DNA of 64,000 bases from Prorocentrum cordatum (taxonomy: Eukaryota > Sar > Dinophyceae > Prorocentrales > Prorocentraceae), in assembly GCA_963575745.1 (NCBI GenBank), contig CAUYUJ010015515.1:261095-325094 (forward strand). The letters run 5' to 3'. Shown here piece after piece: positions 53,993-63,646 of the stretch (position 1 is its first letter; each line of letters begins with the position of its first letter). A model generated the notes under the pieces. That model did no database searches and was not told the DNA's origin. It saw only the letters and a list, made by a program, of their open reading frames with translations. The translations under genes and the position numbers were made by a program.

Positions 53993-54884
53993 GCCGCCGT
54001 CGCCAGGCGTGGAGCTGGCGGCACTGCTGCGTGCCCCGACCCCGGCCAGGGTCCACGGGGCGGCAGCACAGCCGCTGCCCAAGGTGCCCCGGATGGCGCG
54101 GGCCCACGCTGGCAGGCCGCGAGCGCGAGACCCTGCTCTTCGGGGCATGAGGGGATCGACGCTTGCCGCGGCCCTGCCGAGGGGCCACACGCTGGAGGGG
54201 GTCGGGCCGCTGGAGCCGACGCGGCGCCGGGCGCAGCCGCGGGCCCGACGTGCCGCTGCTCGCGCGGTTGCCCGCCGGGGCTCGGCTGCTACGAGGGCTC
54301 CGGAGCTGGCGAGGCTGAGTTCCCTCCAGGCGACCAACGTCCGGCCACGCACCCAGCAGCTGTACCCAGAGAGCTGGGAGAGCTTCGAGGACTGGGCACG
54401 GTTCCACCTCCTCCCTCTCCAGTCGGAGAAGCAAGTCGACGACGCGCTCGGGGACTTCTTCGACTACCTGTGGTTCGAGGGGGCGGGCTCCAGCCTGTTG
54501 AGCGACTGGCTGGTCCGCGGCGACCGGTGGCCCATGGCGGAAGCAATGTTGATGTACGTGGTGCTCTACCTGAAGCCGTGCAAGGCCCTCAGTCTGCGCC
54601 GCGGCTGGCTGGTGCCGCCGCTGCCAAGCGGAGTCAAGGACCAATCAAGGTGGACGGTGCTCCTGTACCCTGCGGGCGCCAGCCTCGTCATCAGCCTCGG
54701 CCGCCAGGGCCCCCCTGGCATGCAGCACCGCGGCGGGTGGGCCCAGTCGAGCTCGATGCGTCGCTACCAGAAGGCAGGCCACCTGATGGAGCAGTTGCGC
54801 TTCCTGCCGCACGGCGCTCAGCTCGCAACGGCAAGGTACGCCTCCGAGATTGGCGCCATCATGAGCAGGTCCTGCCGTTCTTGA
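53990..54884 (+). pseudogene. tyrosine recombinase, internally deleted
   Basis: After RNase H coding moves to another frame. LQATNVRPRTQQLYPESWES, FEDWARFHLLPLQSEKQVDD and ALGDFFDYLWFEGAG form a SAM-like core-binding domain. VLYLKPCKALSLRRGWLVPP matches the first catalytic-Arg box, with Lys where Arg is expected. RGGWAQSSSMRRYQKAGHL matches the final Tyr box, and the Tyr is present. The region that should hold the HxxR residues is shortened (SLGRQGPPGMQ), so part of the catalytic domain seems deleted. Stop at 54884. This copy should not be able to integrate by itself. Confidence 0.72.
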
Positions 54885-54912
54885 GGGCCAATCACATTCA
54901 GGGACTGGAAAT

Positions 54913-55461
54913 TTTTCAGCTGCTTGGAGACGGCATGTGGGATCGCCTATCATTGTATTCGACATTCGCCATGGTGAGCAATATGATTTGACGTTACCGA
55001 AGGTGCAAAAACGTGTGCGAGGATGGTTGCTGGCGTCACAGGTTATTGCAGTCTGGACGGGGACCCCATGTTCGAGTTTTTCTCGTGCCCGCGATCGGGG
55101 TGGCGGGCCTCCTCGTCTAAGAAGCGATTATGAACCTCTCGGGCTCCCCGATCTCTCGGCCGTGGATCGTGAAAAAGCTCGAATCGGGAACGTGCTCATG
55201 ACTTTCTCGGCATCCATATTGAGGCTCTGTGCTCGTCTCATCGTACCATGTGCGTTGGAGAATCCCTCGACCAGCAGGATGTGGTTGTGCCCACCGATGG
55301 CTTCCGCCTGCCGCCTCAGCCCCGCGCATAGCATCCGAACCGATTTTTGCGGTTTCAATATGCCGTGGCGCAAACGAACTAGAATCGTGAGCGTGCACGT
55401 AGATTTGTCCAGATGCTCTCGCCTCTGCACTGGCCGCGGCATTTGTAGCTACAGTAAATAA
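54913..55461 (+). pseudogene. C5-methyltransferase-like domain of the YR retrotransposon
   Basis: In the frame of the ATG at 54937, with coding signal from about 54913 (NFSAAWRRHVGSPIIVFDIR). GEQYDLT follows, where the SAM-binding Asp/Glu strand is expected. Then come VIAVWTGTPCSSFSRARDRG (Pro-Cys at residues 44-45, motif IV) and VPCALENPSTSRMW (ENP at 108-110, motif VI). DFCGFNMPWRKRT (136-148) is a motif-VIII-like basic stretch, followed by CTGRGICSYS and TAA. The catalytic Cys and Glu-Asn are intact. Motif I is split by a frame change: GLEIF is in the neighbouring frame. The similar ENP-TSR-W segment in the copia element at 31481 suggests a common origin. The target base and substrate are unknown. 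Confidence 0.75.
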
Positions 55462-55624
55462 GCCCCACGCTGAGTTGTCCGGAAAGTCTAATGGTATTTT
55501 CCGAACTTAAATTGCCGAGCCCTACCCTCTAGCACATAGCTTTAAAGACGCCCTGGCTGCAATTGAAATACATGGCCACTGTGACCTTTAATCCGATGCC
55601 TCCAGTTGTAACTACGGCAAATCG
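55462..55624. other. 3' untranslated part of the YR retrotransposon
   Basis: AT-richer non-coding sequence between the methyltransferase stop and B1. No motif was recognised. Confidence 0.7.
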
Positions 55625-55758
55625 GGAGTTTAGTATCTCTGAGACCGGTCCAGAGGGTTGTGTTTTATGAGTCGCTTGCTCCAGTCTTCTCAGGGCGAAG
55701 GTCTGTCGCCACGACATATCGCTGCTGGCCTGGATGAAAAAAGGCGGAGTGCAACGCT
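55625..55758 (+). repeat. split direct repeat B1
   Basis: Starts ggagtttagtatctctgaga and ends ggcggagtgcaacgct. It matches B2 except at two positions (gaaaaaagg/gacaaaggg). It abuts A2 directly. Confidence 0.96.
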
Positions 55759-55873
55759 TGGTAGATCACCTTGGTATCGTTTTAGCTTTGAGCAGAGGCC
55801 GATCAGGATGGCCGTTGAATCCGTGAGGATGACTCTTGTTCTCCATGTCCTTACCCGTTTGGGCTCAAGGCTC
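55759..55873 (+). repeat. split direct repeat A2
   Basis: Second copy of A1. The B1/A2 junction (caacgct|tggtag) has the sequence expected at the join of a circular intermediate. Confidence 0.96.
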
Positions 55874-55917
55874 CCAGAGCCCGCCCGCCCCGCCTATGAT
55901 CCCCTGTAACTTTTTCT

Positions 55918-56051
55918 GGAGTTTAGTATCTCTGAGACCGGTCCAGAGGGTTGTGTTTTATGAGTCGCTTGCTCCAGTCTTCTCAGGGCGAAGGTCTGTC
56001 GCCACGACATATCGCTGCTGGCCTGGATGACAAAGGGCGGAGTGCAACGCT
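55918..56051 (+). repeat. split direct repeat B2 (right end of element)
   Basis: Copy of B1, separated from A2 by a 44-bp GC-rich spacer. It is followed by an atatataaata tract outside the element. Confidence 0.96.
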
Positions 56052-57207
56052 ATATAAATATATATATATATACAAGTATAGATGTGTTTATATGTGTGCA
56101 TATGTATAGAAATCGCAGTTGAAAAGTAGTGTAGCTCCGACTGGCTTCCAGTGGCTTAGCATAGCTGGGCCAAGCTGAAGCTGGCGAAGTGCGGCAGTCG
56201 TTCGGCAATGGTCATATCACGGTAGCTCAGAGCCAGATCTAGTTCATCGAAAGTTGAAGCGACACTAGCTGGGCTAGCTGAGCTTTGCGTTGGGCTGTTT
56301 TGTAGGCATTCAAATCGCATGGGCGCGGCCTCGTGAGAGCCTTTTGGAGCCTTGGCCGTCTACCAGTTTGTTTATGCATTCGGGGTGTGATGGAACCTTC
56401 TTGCGATCCTTTTGGGAGCCATCGGGCCATTATTTAGCCATTTCGGGTCCATCTAGCGGCTGACAGGGCCCACTGGCAGCTAACAAAGCGAGAAGACGCG
56501 CATCAGGAAATTTATTTTTTTTAGTCAGATTAAGCAGTTCGGGGGGGGCATCATTGGGAGGCTCGGGGGGGCGCCTGAAGACCATGGTGTGGCCTCCCCA
56601 GTCCTTTCTGAACCATCCTGGAAGCTATATTAGGGCAAGTTGCGTAGTGTTGCTGCAGGTTGGCCATCTTTAGCTACCAGATGCCATATTGTAGCTATTT
56701 TGGGCCAGCTACCCGCGACCCCCCAGGCCAAGACTTCCACGGAGAAGTTCCTTCACAGGGGGTCGACCCCTCCCAGCGCCAGAAATCGTGCCACCAAGGT
56801 GCCCGCGGACCCAGCACAGGCAAACGCTGCAGGGACAGGGGAGAAAGCAAACCTCCCTCTTTAGGAAAAAATGCTTGGTGTTTGGGAAGATCTTGGACAT
56901 TCAACCACGTGCGCCCAAAGGTCTGGCGGAATTAGGCGCACGTTCTGCCATAACTCCCACTACTGTCAAGTGCTTGCCACGCACCTGCTTGACGCCACGG
57001 GGCGGGGAACGATTCCGCAGTGATTACGGACCAACACACCCAGCGACTTCCCGTGCCCCTGCACAGGGAAAGCGCGCGGGCGGTGATGCGGCGCTTCCAG
57101 ACGCAGTCTGGAAGAGCGGGGGTGGCAGCGGCCCGTCTGGCCGCGGCCACGGCTGTCTCCACGGCGGACGCCGTGTGAGGTTTCCCCGGCGCTGCCTAGC
57201 GCGCCCG

Positions 57208-57208
<1 letters not shown>
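56052..57208. other. no gene recognised; AT dinucleotide tract at 56050-56076
   Basis: Short frames only. 56400-56600 has degenerate gccatt/ttgggag repeat flavour like other parts of the window. Confidence 0.5.

Positions 57209-57244
<36 letters not shown>
57209..57244. repeat. (CA)n microsatellite
   Basis: About 18 CA units. Confidence 0.97.
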
Positions 57245-57247
<3 letters not shown>

Positions 57248-58140
57248 TTTGTTAGGCAGCACAGACGCCCCCCGCGCTGGCCCCTCTCCCGCCCCCCTTT
57301 CACGCACGCCGTCCGGCTTTTCCCCAGCAGGGCGGCAAGCCGCACGGTGTTGGGTTCGGTCGGCCACACCACGCCGCCACCCGACGACCCTGACGGTCTT
57401 TCCCGACGAGTGCAAACGACCCCCCCCCCGACGCCCACCGCCCACTCCACCGCTACGCTTGCGCCACTTCGTCGGCGTCGCTGCCGTAGGGTCCGTAGCC
57501 TCGTGGCGGGTGGCCCTTCTCTCCCAGCCCCTGGCCCGGCCTGTTTGTTTGCGGTTGCTTCCCTTCTCCTCTTTTTTGCTTCCCTCCTTTTCTTTTTCTC
57601 CCGCTCCTTGTTTGCTGCATTTGCCCGGCTTCTCTTCCGCCTGCCCGCCCGCCCTGCCAGCCCTGGCCTCCCGCTTGCGCCTTCGTCGTCGCCTGCCTGT
57701 TTCTCCCCTCTTTTTCCTTTTCCGCCGGGCAGCACAGCCTGCCCAGGAGCAGCGTGGCGGCGCGTAGGGCTCTAAAGCAGGTCCTGCTGACCGCACGGGC
57801 GCCGGCGCGGCGGTGCATTGCTTGCCCGTGTGCCCGCGCGCCCGCCCGTCGACGCGTCCCCTCGTGGAGCGTCGCCCGTTGACCTCCCGCACAGCTGTCG
57901 CCGAGGCGCACGCCCAGAGGTCGAAGCGCTCCTCCGTCGCCCAAAGGGGACGCCCCCCCCCTGCACGACGGGGGGCCCCGCCACCGATGCCCGCCCCGCA
58001 GGCCTCGCGTGGCACTTCAACGCCTCTCCTCCATCATGTCTTTGGTCGGTTCGCGCATCCCGCGTGGCCATATCGTGTCACCGTTACTGCGCGTGTGCTC
58101 GTGGCGATTTGGAAACTGACGCGCCTGCTTGAACAAACGT
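57245..58140. other. GC-rich, no gene recognised
   Basis: Forward frames are Pro/Arg/Ser-rich and reverse frames Arg/Gly/Lys-rich, all without motifs. This is typical of chance frames in GC-rich sequence. Confidence 0.5.
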
Positions 58141-59700
58141 AAGCTGATTCGCAATACGCTGCAAAGTGCACGCGCGTGTGTTACATCTGCCGGGAGGCCC
58201 GTCTAGAATGAGAAAGAGTATGCGTTCCACGGAGAAGCGGCGTGAGTAGCTCGACCGACCGCACGGAGCACCCACTAAACTTTCCACTGTTGAGATTGCG
58301 GCTAACGCCAGCCATTCGTTTCTCATGCTTCCGCTTCACGTTTGGCCAGTCTGGACGTTTATGGATACGTATTGCTTTATATCCTTACGACAACCGTAGC
58401 GTTTCCTATCAAGGAACGATGTTGAAATTAAATTGCACGGTTCTTTCGGTATCAATAGCAAGACGTCGCGTCTGCACGGATCTGAAGTTTCTTCTTATGT
58501 CTGCGCATTGGTTCACATGATAATGATCATGTGCTTCGCGGTTGGCGCGCACGTTTGTTGACGCCGAGCATTTACGTTTCGATGTCTGCACGTATGTGTG
58601 GTCGCATGCTTTCTTATTTGTGCTTGCCCACGGGGACGGCATCCGAACATGATCACGTTATTGGTTCAAATACCTTGTGCGCGTCATTGGTACCGTGGGC
58701 GCTTCATTGGTGTGGCACACTCACAAAAGCCCTTGGGTGATGCCGGAATTGCATCCGCTGCATGTTTCGATTCCATTGCGGCAGCACGCCGTTCCGATGA
58801 ATTGTTTTAGGTCATGTTCCAGTGGGCCCAAGGTGCACAAACATACCGTGCCGTTATGCCGCATTCAACCCGATCGTGCGCGTACAGTCTAATTTCAGTT
58901 CCACCGACGACGCATGTGTATTCAATTAGGCCTGCCCGGGGGGTTGTTGGTTTGTTCTTGTGTAAAGGAGCGTTTCTGGCCTCAGTTGACAGGCCAACTT
59001 ATCATGACTATGGCGCCAGTTCTATGCGCAGATGCGTGTTTCATTATTCATTGGATGTTATGCATTGCGTTGCCGTTATATGCAGTTATACGACACGGTA
59101 TGTTTTGGCATGTTCTTTTGCATCGTGCTACGATACATACGCACTCTGGATTACGATACGCCGCGCAATGAAATGACATGCTACGTGTTTGAAGCGTTGT
59201 CATGCTCTGCAATGATATGATGTGATACGCCATGCTACGCTATACTGGAGGATGCAATGCTACGTCACGCTATGGTTTGCAAAGTTGCACCATCCGATAC
59301 ATAATGTGATACATTGTCATCACGTGAAACCCTGTGCTGTCAAATAGTGTGTTAAACTGTGTTACTAGACGCTATGCCACGCGACGATGTCCTTCGTCGT
59401 CAAACGTGATGGTGTTATATGGTTGGTTGTGCAGCGATGTGTTATGGTATGCGTTGCAATGTGTTGCTCTTCGCTATGCACGCCATGGTGCGTGTTCACA
59501 ATGCTAGACAAAGATCTATTCAAGCGCCCACTGGTTCAATGCTGGTGGATGCCGTGCTACGCAACTCTATCAATGAAGTGAGCTACCCAGGTCGCCATGA
59601 CATACAATGCTATGGATCGATATCGATGGCGCCTGCTGCGAAATACCGCCGCCTCCTGCTTTTTAGAAACGCATGTGCGGTGAAATGTCGACCGAGGGGA
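58141..59700. other. AT-richer island without recognised gene
   Basis: Base composition shifts visibly to about half A+T. Degenerate motifs such as atgctacg, acgctatg and gcattgcgttgcc recur, especially 59040-59600. Forward frames up to 120 residues (58814-59176) are Cys/Tyr-rich with no domain. No tRNA cloverleaf was found. Confidence 0.5.
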
Positions 59701-60065
59701 CGGTTGTGCTAGTGGACGGCCTGTTCCCCGAGCGTTTGGGGGAACTATTGGGGGAACATTGGAGAAAGGCCTTGTGGGGTCATATGAGGGTCCTTTTGGT
59801 GCCATGTGGGCCTTCTTGACGATTTCTTTCGGCTTTCTTAGGCAATGGGGCTCTCGTGCGCCGTCTTAGAGTGCGTTGGGGCCGTCTGGGGTCCGCGGGG
59901 ACAGTCTTGGGGTGCTGTATGATACGTTTGGGGGTTCATGGGGGCCGTTTTGGAACTCTCTTAGACCCGTTTTGGGGCTGTATTGGGGCGATGTTGCAGG
60001 CCTATTGGGTCGTTTCGGTCATCCGAAACCCGATTCGGCGAGAACTCGAAAACCATACGAATTAG
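59701..60065. other. degenerate 11-bp-type repeat sequence
   Basis: Contains gccgtctgggg, gccgttttgg and ttggggctgt in loose periodicity, similar to the tracts at 41.8 and 48.3 kb. No gene. Confidence 0.5.
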
Positions 60066-60105
60066 CCTGGCGAAGGACCCAACCATATGCAGTTGTGAAT
60101 ACCGC
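60066..60105 (+). repeat. 40-bp module upstream of the 88-bp array, shared with 2948-2987
   Basis: Begins cctggcgaaggacccaacca. See 2948-2987 for the comparison. Confidence 0.8.
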
Positions 60106-60168
60106 AATTGTGAATACCATCTTTGCCCGCGTTCACTATGTGGCCACAGCTTCCCGCCGGAACCCGAC

Positions 60169-60345
60169 ATGCTCAGGAACACGTTCGTGGCCGTCTTCGC
60201 GGGCGCCGACGACGACACGGACGGCGTCCCTGTGACCGAGGAGCAAAAGCAGAAGAGGGCTTTGAGAGCCATGAGGGAGGAGGTGGCGTTGCACGTCGAC
60301 ACGGCGGAGTACGACGCCCAGGCGCGGGTGTTGAAGCAACACATA
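60169..60345 (+). CDS. possible exon ending at the 88-bp array
   Basis: A frame with an ATG at 60169 reads MLRNTFVAVFAGADDDTDGV, PVTEEQKQKRALRAMREEVA and LHVDTAEYDAQARVLKQHIY. It then runs straight into the satellite. Composition is ordinary and helical. It is preceded by ccacag, a possible splice acceptor. No family was recognised. The array may lie in an intron or have truncated the gene. Confidence 0.45.
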
Positions 60346-60945
60346 TATGGGGCCACCATCCTCGTGAGGGGTGTGCCGCAATGGCCCGGGGCCGCCATGC
60401 GAACCTTGCCACTGGCGCTTTCGCTGGAGCTCCTATGGGGCCACGATCCTCGCGGGGGGTGTGCCGAAATGCCCCGAGGCCGCCATGCAAACCTTGCCAC
60501 TGGCGCCTTCGCTGGAGCTCCTATGGGGCCACGATTCTCGTGAGGGGTGTGCCGAAATGGCCCGAGGCCGCCGCGCGAACCCTGCAAGTGGGGCCTGCGG
60601 CGGAGCTCCCTATTGGGCCACGATCTTCGTGAGGGGTGTGCCGAAATGGCCAGAGGCCGCCGTGCGAACCCTGCCACTGGCGCCGTCGGCGGGGCTCCTT
60701 ACGGGGCCACGATCCTCGTGGGCCGAAATGGCCCGAGGCTGCCGTGCAATCCCTGCCACTTGCGCCTTCGGCGGAGCTCCTTATGGGGCTACGATCCTCG
60801 TGAGGGGTGTGCCGAAATGCCCCGAGGCCGCCATGCGAACGCTGCCACTGGGGGTCTTCGGTGGAGCTCCCTATCGGGCCACGATCCTCGTGAGAGGTGT
60901 ACCGAAATGGCCCGAGGCCGCCATGCGAACCCTGTCACTGGGGCC
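60346..60945 (+). repeat. 88-bp tandem satellite related to the 77-bp satellite
   Basis: About seven units start ggggccacgatcctcgtgag at 60351, 60439, 60528, 60615, 60703 (shortened), 60786 and 60876. The second half of each unit (gccatgcgaaccctgccact, then ggcgccttcgctggagctcc) matches the second half of the 77-bp unit. The first half shares only ggggccacga; the middle is different (gtgtgccgaaatggcccgag). Confidence 0.93.
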
Positions 60946-61227
60946 GCTCGGCGCCGCCGGCAGAGGGCCGCGGCCGCCGCTCGCGCCGCCGCCCCCTCCG
61001 CTGCCGGCGCCGCGGCCGCGCGCGGTCTGCCGCGGGCCTCGGCAAAGGGCGGGCCCGCCGTGGCCGCTGCCGCGGACGCCGACGCGCGGGCCGCCGCAGC
61101 CGCCGGCGCCGCAGGCGCCGCGAGCGCCGTGGCCGTGGCCGCGGCCGCTGGCGCCGCGGTCGCCGCCAGCGCCGCCGGCGCCGCGGCCGCCGCCAGCGCC
61201 GCCGGCGCTGCGGCGGCCGCGGGAGAC
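60946..61227. repeat. GCC/GCG low-complexity block
   Basis: Nearly pure G+C made of gccgcc/gcgccg combinations, giving poly-Ala, poly-Arg or Pro-rich frames in all directions. Confidence 0.9.
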
Positions 61228-61810
61228 GCAGGGTGAGGGGCAGGGAGAAGACAGAGGACTTGGCCGATCGCCCATCACAACCCGCTGGCAGATTGCGAAA
61301 TGAGTCGCGAGCCACATGAGAAGGGGCAGGCGGCAGGGAGAAGACAGAGAGGACCTTGCCGACCAACCCATTGGCTACACGACCTCTGGGAACACCCAGC
61401 CGCCTCGGATTTCAATAGCCTCTGCGACGGTCAGTCGCTTCCACCGGGAAGAGTGCGAAGATAGTCGCGAGTCGCAGGGTGAGGGGCAGGGAGAAGACAG
61501 AGAGGACCTTGCTGCCCGTCCAACACACCCCACTGGCAACCCTACCCCTGGGAACACCCAGCCGCCTCGGATTCCAAGGGATTCTGCGATGGCTAGTCAC
61601 CTACACCAGGAGGAGTGCGAAATGGGCCGCGAGCCGCAGGAGAAGGGGCAGGGAGAAGACAGAGAGGACCTTGCCGACCGCCCAACACAACCAACTGGCG
61701 ACACGACCCCTGGGAACACCCAGCCGCCTCGGATTTCAATAGCTTCTGCGACGGTCAGTCGTCTCCACTGGGAAGAGTGCGAAGACAGTCGCGAGTCGCA
61801 GGAGGCAGGG
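61228..61810 (+). repeat. 162-bp tandem repeat, block 1
   Basis: About 3.5 units. The landmark gggaacacccagccgcctcg occurs with its aacaccc at 61391, 61553 and 61715, exactly 162 bp apart. As 162 is divisible by three, one frame (61316-62818) repeats a 54-residue peptide with GNTQPPRI, ATVSRLHWEECEDSRE and GQGEDREDLADRPTQPTG. It may be a coding minisatellite or simply a satellite without stops. No domain was recognised. Confidence 0.9.
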
Positions 61811-62929
61811 GGCACCGCTCCCGACGCCCAACCTGACGCCCTACCCAACAGTCAACCTGAGGCCTTGCCCGACGCCCAATCCCACGGCCAGCTCCTCGGC
61901 CAGCCCGACGGCCTGCCCGACAGCGAAGCCACCTCCAGACGGCACTGGGAAGCTCCACTGCGCCCACACGTCAGCTTTCCCCTGACGAGCGGGACAACGA
62001 AGCCATCCTTCAGCTGGTTTCGAGGAGCCCTTGCGCCCCCATTCGTCCTCCCTCCCCTGCCGGCGACTCGATACGGACGGGCGCCTCGACAAGCAGCCAC
62101 GGGGCAACCCTTGCACCCCTGCAAAGCTCGCTGGACCCCCCCTTTCGGGTGGGGACGCGAGCTCGACCGGCAGCCCAACCGGGGCCCATTTTCGACGCGT
62201 CGGACGGGAAGTGGGTGGATGCCCAGGCTGTTCGCCGATCGCCAGCATCCAGGACCACGGGGCTCCCAGACTGGCAGGCCGCTCTTCCAAGCTCGGGACC
62301 ACGACTCCCAGTGGGAACCCCACGGAGTGTCGACAAACGAGACGATCAGGTACCTTCAGGTCACCCTGGGTGCGTCGTTCACAGCCGTCTGGCACGCCTC
62401 TGCTCGAGCATCGCGCTGCCCCTGGCACCGCGCGCGCTTTCGACCCGCGACGGCACGATCAGCGAACCTGCGTCGCCTTCCTGACCTCACTTCACAGCCA
62501 CAGCTGCGATGCTCGGGCCATGAGCGATTCATTCGGCCCGGGCATCGACTGGGCGCAGCTGCGTGGACAACACTTGGGACACCACGTCGGCGCGAACAGG
62601 GGATGCCAGGCACCCTTGCGAGATGGTCGGGATCTCGCGGGCGCCGACACTGGCCGTTCGCTGTAGGGTGGGAGCGTTTTCGTGCGAGGTCGGGCGCTCG
62701 ACGTCGGAGGCGCGGCTGTCTGCCTCCACCCCCGCGTCGACGGCGTCTGCGCGCCGTCAGCACCCTACCAGAATCAGAGCGCCTGGCGCGCGCGTCCGTG
62801 CACACAGGGTCACGGTAACCTCTTCCCCCCCCACTCACTCCATGTGCTTGGCGTGCACTTCCCCCCCCTTCCACTCCTGCATCTTAACGCTGCAGCGATT
62901 AGCCCATGATTCCTCGAGATGCGACGGCT
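61811..62929. other. interval between the two 162-bp blocks
   Basis: The frame from block 1 stays open until 62818, with Pro/Arg-rich sequence of no recognised type. PDAQPDALPNSQPEALPDAQ is a short internal repeat. The end (62865-62930, gctgcagcgattagccc) resembles 63655-63675. Confidence 0.5.
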
Positions 62930-63646
62930 AGTCGCTGACACCGGGAAGATTACGAAAATGGTCGCCTCCAACGGGAAGAGCGCGAAGATAGTCGCGAATC
63001 GCAGGAGGCGGCGCAGGAAGAAGACAGGGAGGACCTTGCCGACCGTCCAACAGAACCCACGGGCAACGCGACATTTTGCCACACCCAACCGCATCGGATG
63101 CCAAAGGACTCTGCGACGGCCAGTCGCCGCCACCGGGAAGAATAAGATGATAGTCGCGAGTCGCAGGGTGCGGGGCAGGGAAAGGACAGGGATGACTTTG
63201 CCGATCGTCCAACACAACCCGCTGGCAACACGACCCCTGGGAACACCCGGCCGCTTCGGATTCCAACAGACTCTGCGATGGTCGTTCACCTACGCCCGGA
63301 AGATTGCGAAATGGGTCGCGAACCACAGGAAAAGGGGCAGGCAGAAGACACAGAGGACCTTGCCGGCCGTCCAACACAACCCACTGGCAACACGACCTCT
63401 GGGAACACCCAGCTACCTCGGATTCCAATAGCCTTTGCGACGGTCAGCCACTTCCATTGGGAAGAGTGTGAAAGTAGTCGCGAGTCGCAGGGCGCGGGGC
63501 AGGGAGAAGACAGAGAACCTTGTTGACCGTCCAACATAACCCACTGGCAACACGACCCCTGGGAATACCCAGCCGCCTCGGATTCCAAGGGATTCTGCAA
63601 TGGTGAGCCACCAACACCGGGAAGAGTGCGAAATGGGCCTCCCCTT
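62930..63646 (+). repeat. 162-bp tandem repeat, block 2
   Basis: About four more diverged units. The aacaccc landmark lies at about 63081, 63242, 63404 and 63564, spaced 160-162 bp. Small indels break the common frame. Confidence 0.88.

Larger units (their letters stand above)
50218..56051 (+). mobile_element. tyrosine-recombinase retrotransposon (Ngaro/PAT-like) with C5-methyltransferase-like domain
   Basis: A 5.83-kb element with split direct repeats: A1 50218-50332, internal ORFs, B1 55625-55758, A2 55759-55873, B2 55918-56051. Each pair is equal in length (115 and 134 bp), with about two mismatches per pair. This A1-ORF-B1-A2-B2 layout is the hallmark of Ngaro and PAT elements of the DIRS order. 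Internal order is gag-like, RT, RNase H, tyrosine recombinase, methyltransferase. RT-RNase H-YR is Ngaro-like, whereas a C5-methyltransferase at the 3' end is not a typical Ngaro component. No integrase or LTR is present and no target-site duplication is expected. The ORFs carry frame changes although the terminal repeats are nearly identical. Confidence 0.88.

Noticed and set aside
52454-55461. Classification of the YR element as DIRS1-like
   Set aside because: DIRS1-type elements have inverted terminal repeats with an internal complementary region. Here the termini are split direct repeats, which point to Ngaro/PAT.
56966-58015. 349-codon minus-strand frame
   Set aside because: Arg/Gly/Lys-rich with a CA-repeat-derived Cys/Val run and no motif; chance frame in GC-rich DNA.
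58640-58690. tRNA-like word ggttcaaatacc
   Set aside because: No matching acceptor stem or anticodon arm could be drawn.
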